Shown one piece after another: positions 58,060 to 64,000 of a DNA stretch of 64,000 bases. The translations under genes were made by a program, and so were the position numbers. The notes under the pieces are model-generated. The model was given only the letters and a program-made list of their open reading frames with translations. It was not told the origin of the DNA and ran no database searches. How positions within the stretch are numbered: position 1 is the stretch's first letter; each line of letters opens with the position of its first letter. The DNA comes from Mortierella sp. BCC40632 (taxonomy: Eukaryota > Mortierellomycota > Mortierellomycetes > Mortierellales > Mortierellaceae), in assembly GCA_011634665.1 (NCBI GenBank), contig WAEK01000003.1, positions 2,450,001-2,514,000 on the forward strand, read 5' to 3'.

Positions 58060-59839
58060 CGATTGCTTACCGGCTAGATGATTACTTCAGTGTCCTCGGG
58101 AACAGTTTAGCTCAAGTTTGTACAACGATGCTAGAAGCAAAAAAGCGACAGCCCAATAAATAGTCTCAACCATACATGGTGCATTTGCTTCAATAATAAC
58201 AGCATTATGTGGCATTTTTCGGATAGTGAAATGGTAGGGCTTGTGCCAAGGAAACACAATGATTAGGGTGTCTTTCATCCAGCTCCAACCGGTCTGGAAG
58301 ACTGAGAAAGGTAACATGCTTATGAGACTGAGAATATGTTGGACGCGAAGCATAGCAAGATAGGAGTGGAGCCTCGGTTGAACGGTATCTTTTATTTTTG
58401 GGAGAGCAGAAAGGCGATAAGCAGAAGAGAGATGTGAATAGGCGCTCCAAGTTACTGACTCCATTAAGAGGAATAGTCTGGGCTGGATTTGATCAGCCTA
58501 ACAGCCATACTTCTATCGATCGACTGAAGCACCGTTGTAGTTGGTTAGAGTTCTGCCAATTGTCTTTTGTGACAATGGCCACTATGACCTCATTATTTGG
58601 TGCCTCTCTCGTCTAGCCCCAGACCCTAGCCAGATCTGGTAACCCAGCTGCTAACTTTGAGTGCTTTATAGTCTCATCTGGAGTCGCGCTAAAGAAGGAG
58701 TTTTCCGGAAACAGATTCAGTAGAACTCGCAAAGATCTCTTGATACAGTCTGAGGTTACATGGAAAGAAAGCAGTATCGATCCGACCAAGAAATCCTGCA
58801 GCTGGTTCCTGTCTACTCGATGTTAGTTGTTGGGTAGGATCATTAATAACCTTATAGATTGAGACTGGCTGTAGTCTTTGCTAGTGGTCATACTATTATC
58901 CTATAGACTGCAATTACAAGATCGTGCAACTCTTTCTGTGAATCGGTTGATGGCCACAAGTGAAAGACTCGGTACTGCCGATTATATGATGGCGTCCAGT
59001 CGGCTAATTGCGTAGGTTATCGCTCTTTTATCAATTTTGCTAACGTGGAAGAGTGAGACTGGGTTCATTTTCAAGCGGATGCCACATGTGCATGGATTAA
59101 CTGTATCCAATGTCGGTGTAGATACCTTTTTTTTTTTTTTCTCCTCTCCTAACCCTACAGAGTGGGCTTTAGACCTTCTGATGAGCGTCGAGATGCAATA
59201 AAGTTTAAATGAGGAGCTGAGTGCGCGATGTCTAAATATATCATCGTTAGCTGTGTGCTACAGGAGCCGTCCGCGCCGGGTCGACCAAACGTGTCCAAAA
59301 GTGTTAAATCTACTGAAGTGGTGGGGGTGAGGAAGAGGACATGGCTCATTGGCAAGAGCAGAGATGTGACCGACTGTCCTGCCTGTCCACCGTTGGTCCA
59401 GCACATGGTGGGGGCCTAGTGGGAAGTTGATGCCCGACCAACAAAGTTGAGCAGACGTGGGCAACTCTCTCTCTCTCTCTCTCTCTCGTTTCTGGGCGGG
59501 AGCACCAGAAGAGCCGGGCCTAACATGTAATTGCACAGGGCCCTACGATAGTGTAGTGATTAGGATAGGTGAGAGGAGGAGAGGAGTCCAAGCCAGCGCC
59601 TTGAGCCTCGGGCCAGGGCATTATCTTTTTATATCTCTGTTTCTCTGCTGGGTCGCTTGCCTTTTTGACCCAGCTCCGCTGACTTTTTTTTCGCTCTCTC
59701 TCTCTCTCTTTCTCTCTCATCAATCTCTCTTTCTTTCTTCTCTCATCATCATCATCTTCATCTACTCCTCTTTCTTCTCTCCGACCCACCTCATCTCTCA
59801 TCTACACCCACCTCTCCCCTACCCACACCTCTATACATC
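58060..59839. other. Gene-free spacer before the GDP-mannose pyrophosphorylase gene
   Basis: No intact gene. It contains T and CT runs (59127-59140, 59466-59487, 59694-59735). The last 150 bases are pyrimidine-rich and form the likely promoter and 5' UTR of the downstream gene. A stretch around 58570-58830 has short open pieces vaguely like a transposase but nothing supportable. Confidence 0.45.
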
Positions 59840-60315
59840 ATGAAGGCCCTTATTCTCGTCGGTGGTATGTTACATCTCCTTGCACGCGTATCCTTCCTCT
59901 CCTCGCCAACCAGTGTTCTGTCTGATTTGCCTTCGAGCCCTGATGGACGCGTCCCACGACACAACTGACAATCTCTGATCTCACCATCTTCTCATCCTCA
60001 CTATGTTGCCTCCCTAGGATTCGGAACTCGTCTCCGTCCCCTTACCTTGACCATGCCCAAGCCCTTGGTCGAGTTTGCCAACAGACCAATGATTCTTCAT
60101 CAGATTGAGGCTCTTGCCGAGGTAATCTTCCTTTCTGTCGTACTCTGCAAGGGAATAGACTAAACAGGAGAGCTCTTCAATAGAAGCGGTCGAGAACCAT
60201 GGACTCGACCATCTTTTGGCAGCAGCAAGAGTTCCCTTGCTTTTTTCTCGTCTGGCCTATTAATCCCTTAAATCGCTTATGGAGTGTGAGAACGAAGACC
60301 CCTATCTGACCTGTC

Positions 60316-60358
<43 letters not shown>

Positions 60359-62009
60359 TTCCTTTATGCAATCTAGGCTGGTGTTACGGACATCGTTCTG
60401 GCTGTCAACTACAGACCCGAGGTCATGGTGTCGATTCTTCAGAAGTATGAGGACTTGTACAATGTCAAGATCACCTTCTCTGTCGAGACTGAACCCCTGG
60501 GCACTGGTATGCTTCATTTGTTTTCTTGTGCTCGTTTGTCCTTTCAGTTTGCCTATCACCTCCACTCTTTTTCGATTCCACGATCTTCACTCCTCCTTTT
60601 TCGCCCTTTCAGGCTCGCTCTTTCCCCTCCTTCTCAAAAGAGAGAGAGAGAGAGTGAGAGAAAGAAAGAGAGAAGGGGAGCTGGAAGGATGAAGGGGACG
60701 AAAAAAAAAAAAACGAGGACTACAGCCCAAGAGGAGCACAGTTTTTGTCTAACACATAATCTTGCCTCTTTCCCTCCTTCTTCCCCCACCCCCGTCCGTC
60801 CATCTGTCCATCCTTTCCCCTTTCCTCTCATTCTCGGATTTCCTTTCTTCCAATTGTAGCTGGACCCTTGGCCCTCGCTCGCGATATCCTTGGCAAGGAC
60901 GATTCGCCCTTCTTCGTTCTGAACAGTGACGTGATCTGCGACTTCCCCTTCAAGGAGCTCAAGTCCTTCCATGAAGCTCACGGAAACGAGGGCACCATCG
61001 TGGTAAGTTTTGTAGTTTTCATTCGCCAAAGCATGGGGAGATGTGTATGATAAGATGCAAAAAGAAAAAAGAAAAGAAAAGAAAGGCAGTGAGGAAGGAT
61101 GGGAAAATAGGGGCATTTAATGGAGGAATGCTGGAGGAACTAATTGAACCCCAAATGCAAACTCCCTACTCTTTCCCCACTCTCACATCTGATCTCTAGG
61201 TCACCAAGGTAGAGGAACCATCCAAGTACGGAGTCATCGTCAACAAGCCCGATAGCTCGATGATCGACCGCTTTGTGGAGAAGCCAGTCGAATTTGTAGG
61301 CAATAAGATCAACGCAGGAATCTACATCTTCAACCCTTCTATCTTGGACCGGATTGAGGTCAAGCCCACGTCGATCGAGCAGGAGACTTTCCCTGCCATG
61401 GCTGCTGATTGCCAATTGCACTCGTTCACACTCGAAGGGTTCTGGATGGACGTTGGTCAGCCCAAGGATTTCTTGACTGGCACCTGCTTGTACTTGAGCA
61501 ATGTCAACAAGGTGAACCCCGGTGCTCTTGCCAACCCTAACCTCCCATACGTCCATGGCGGTAATGTCCTTGTTGATCCTACTGCTAAGATCGGAAAGGA
61601 CTGCCGTATTGGACCTAACGTTGTCATCGGACCCGGCGTTACCATTGGCGATGGTGTTCGTCTTCAGCGCTGTGTTATCTTGGAGGGATCCTCCGTCAAG
61701 GACTTTGCCTGGGTCAAGAGCTCGATTGTTGGCTGGCACTCGACCGTTGGTAGATGGGTAAGCTTTCACTGGTTTCCTGGTTTTTTTTTTTTGCGTAATG
61801 CTCATCTGTGCTCTTATCTGCTTTTTTGGATGACCAAGTAAATTAATGAAACCTTAATTGGACGCTATCACTTGTAGGCACGTCTGGAGGGAACTTCCGT
61901 ATTGGGTGACTATGTCACTGTCAAGGACGAGGTCTACATCAACGGTGGATCGATCCTCCCTCACAAGTCGATCTCCAGCAACATCACAGAACCCCAGATC
62001 ATCATGTAA
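59840..62009 (+). CDS. MPG1: Mannose-1-phosphate guanylyltransferase (GDP-mannose pyrophosphorylase)
   Basis: Six exons, 59840-59864, 60018-60121, 60377-60506, 60860-61002, 61200-61757 and 61878-62009, give 1092 nt and 363 residues in frame, the normal length. The first exon codes only MKALILVG. The nucleotide-binding signature [12 protein letters not shown] and the [11 protein letters not shown] motif mark the family; the second half has the left-handed beta-helix with hexapeptides ([22 protein letters not shown]). Other hallmarks are [13 protein letters not shown] and [13 protein letters not shown]. It makes GDP-mannose from mannose-1-phosphate and GTP, the sugar donor for protein glycosylation, GPI anchors and cell-wall mannans, in the cytosol. 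AATAAA is at about 62533. Confidence 0.97.
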
Positions 62010-62840
62010 ATATGCCATCGCTTCTAATCGCCAACCACCACTACCTTCATTATCGACATCACCTATTATTTCCAAACACAACCCCACAAGACGAGCGATT
62101 TTTGACATGAGAATCCCCCTATACACGCATTCGAAGGAGGAAGGAAGGAAAAGTAATGGAGCGACGGCATTCCAAAACCAGTGGAACTGACTGAATGGCT
62201 GTGAGGGAGAAGATGAAAACTTTGGGTATAGCAGAGAACAGAAGAAAAGACGAGCCCCGAACCCTATACTCATGACTGCGGGTCCAGCCTTTTCGAATAT
62301 CGGTTCCACGGGGTGTTCGGCTCACTTTCTGCTGTTCTTTTGTTGTTGTTGTTTGTGTCATCTTCCAATCGTCTCCCACGTTTTTTATTTTGATTTTTTT
62401 ATTTCCTGAACCAAGAACTTCTGTTGCCCTTATTACTACTATTTCTCTGAACCCTTCGAATCAACCTTTTCTTTTCTTTTTCTTTTCTTTTTCTTTCCTT
62501 TTCAACACTTTGTTTTTCTTTCTGTTCCATCTTAATAAACCTAATCCTTCCAGGATCCCAACTGCATTAGGTGAGGAAGGGGGAAGAAGGTATCATGGCA
62601 AGCGCCTTTTTAGAACATGTCTCTCTGTTCACACATGTTGTAGATCTCCTTGTTAGGTTAAAAAGAGAAAAGGGAAAGGAAAAGAAAAAAAAAATCTTTA
62701 GGGATCTACACTTGGATAGAATGAGTAATCATTGTGCTTGGCCGGCACACGATCTGAGCAATAACCTCTTTACTCTCAATTACCTCAATCTCCATCCCTT
62801 TCTCAACTATGCCTACTCGTCCAAAGTCTTCTACGATGTT
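62010..62840. other. Convergent spacer between MPG1 and the aminotransferase gene
   Basis: Both flanking genes end here. No gene seen. T-rich stretches (62385-62525) and AATAAA at about 62533 belong to the plus-strand gene's 3' region. Confidence 0.5.
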
Positions 62841-64000
62841 CTACACCTTGGATTTGGACTTGGCCGACCTGTGTTCCTGAAGAATACTCTCGACAACGTC
62901 CAAGAAGATATCGGCATGTTTCTTCTGGAAGACAAGCATGGGTCGCAACCTCACACTTCGAGGTCCACATCCACCAGTGTTCACACCTTTGAGGCGCAAC
63001 TCTTTGACAAAGTCATCTCTTGCCTCGGGGGTTTCAAAGTCAAAGGCGATAAAAGTACCTCGACCACGGACTCTGTTGAAAGAATGAGGGTATTTTTTCT
63101 CGAGTTCATGAAGTTCCTTCTTGAGATAAGCTCCTGTCACGGCAGCATTCTGAACCAGATCATGTTTTTGGATCTCGTCCAGGATGGTCTTTGCTTGAAT
63201 TGCTCTGAATGGATCACCCATCCTAAAACCCAAAAGGTTTGACAAAGGTGTGTCAATCATATAGTCAATTTGAAGCGAATTCAAGTCCCAACATTTTGGA
63301 TCACTTACCAAGTGTTAAAGTTGCGATAAGGGGCATCGGCTCGCAATTCCCGTCGATGGTACCATCTAATTCAAAACGAAAATAAAAAAAAAAAAAGGTC
63401 CACATCAGTCTTGCTGAAAAAAAAGCAGGGAAAGAAACGGCTCCCTCTCCTAGTCTTCAAAAGGACCTTACCCTGCTGCCTGGAATTTTTTAGAGAAGGT
63501 GACAATATCTGGAGGAGTCTACAAACGACATTAGAAAGGAGAATTAGCTGGATAGCTCTGCATGTATCTCAAGTCCTCTAGTATCCCGGATAAAAAAAAA
63601 AAAAAAAAAAAACTCTTACCTCGAGTCCCCATTCTTCATGTGCCCAGAAATGACCTGTCGGTCCAACACCTGTCTGGACCTCATCTACAATCATCAGCAT
63701 ATTATGCTCCTTGGTGATTTCTCTCAAAGATCGAAAGAATGAAGCCGAGGCATGGTTATCACCTCCTTCACTCTGGATTGGTTCAACAATCATGGCCACA
63801 ATGGGCACCTTGGATTTCTTGATGTTTTCTTCGACGGCCTCGAGACATCTTGACTCTTCTTCATCGTTTTCGGCCTCGTAATGCTCGAGTGGGTATCGAA
63901 GTCTTGGAAACGGAGCCGAGACCCAGTTGGAGAAGGCAGGGATATCCACTTTGTGCAGTGCCTTTGTGTATGTTGACGAGAGCGCACCAAAGAGTCGTCC
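62841..64000 (-). CDS. UGA1: 4-aminobutyrate aminotransferase (partial, C-terminal part)
   Basis: Four exons are visible on the minus strand: 64000-63620 (open at the window edge), 63518-63472, 63365-63309 and 63222-62841, all in phase. The upstream part begins [21 protein letters not shown], followed by [18 protein letters not shown] and [19 protein letters not shown], the cofactor-site stretch of class III aminotransferases. The PLP-binding Lys is in [11 protein letters not shown]. The end has [30 protein letters not shown] and a basic tail. The enzyme moves the amino group of GABA to 2-oxoglutarate, giving succinate semialdehyde and glutamate, for use of GABA as nitrogen source. The N-terminal half lies outside the window. 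Confidence 0.95.

Noticed and set aside
58480..58990. Relic of a piggyBac-type transposase (CDNGHYDL, LST-like pieces)
   Set aside because: Only short scattered similarity in different frames with stops between; no inverted repeats or TTAA duplication identified.

Overview
The window is nuclear DNA of a filamentous fungus. The genes are intron-rich, with GTAAGT-type donors and short introns, and several proteins are typical of fungi outside the budding yeasts. A Mucoromycota/Mortierella-like source fits best (TRAPPC12 and a BORCS8-like protein kept, Crypton element, long homopolymer and CT/GA tracts), but the lineage call is inference from gene content.

Layout, left to right. 0.5-3.4 kb: dual-specificity phosphatase (-). 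3.4-7.4 kb: gene-free, GA/CT-rich DNA. 7.4-7.8 kb: vacuolar polyphosphate-complex subunit VTC1 (-). 9.8-12.0 kb: kinetochore MIND subunit Dsn1/Mis13 (-), divergent from a PQ-loop membrane protein (12.4-13.9 kb, +). 14.6-18.7 kb: a Crypton, i.e. a DNA transposon with a tyrosine recombinase and a GCR1_C-like DNA-binding domain, broken by many frame changes. 19.6-20.9 kb: membrane RING-CH (MARCH-like) E3 ligase (+). 21.8-24.8 and 25.5-26.5 kb: two unrecognised minus-strand genes. 29.3-34.2 kb: sulfite reductase beta subunit (MET5-type, -).

35.3-38.9 kb: TRAPPC12 (-), sharing a 156-bp intergenic promoter with a BORCS8-like gene (39.1-39.9 kb, +); both belong to membrane-trafficking complexes. 40.5 kb: tRNA-Lys(CUU), followed by two copies of a SINE-like repeat. 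41.6-42.7 kb: a small ankyrin protein (-) with a 125-bp CT tract in one intron. 43.3-49.4 kb: CHD1 chromatin remodeller (-). 51.5-52.4 kb: START-domain lipid-transfer protein (-). 53.4-54.7 kb: mitochondrial Mn superoxide dismutase (+). 55.7-58.1 kb: nine-exon gene of unknown function (+). 59.8-62.0 kb: GDP-mannose pyrophosphorylase (+). 62.8 kb to the end: 4-aminobutyrate aminotransferase (-), cut by the window edge.

Except for the Crypton these are unrelated housekeeping genes; no operon-like or biosynthetic cluster was seen. Exon joins were placed by eye using GT-AG sites and reading-frame continuity. For most multi-exon genes the summed exon lengths divide by three. The most unusual content is the Crypton with its AT-hook/acidic N-terminal part, the SINE copy with a clear target-site duplication, and the very short internal exons (16-20 nt) in three genes.
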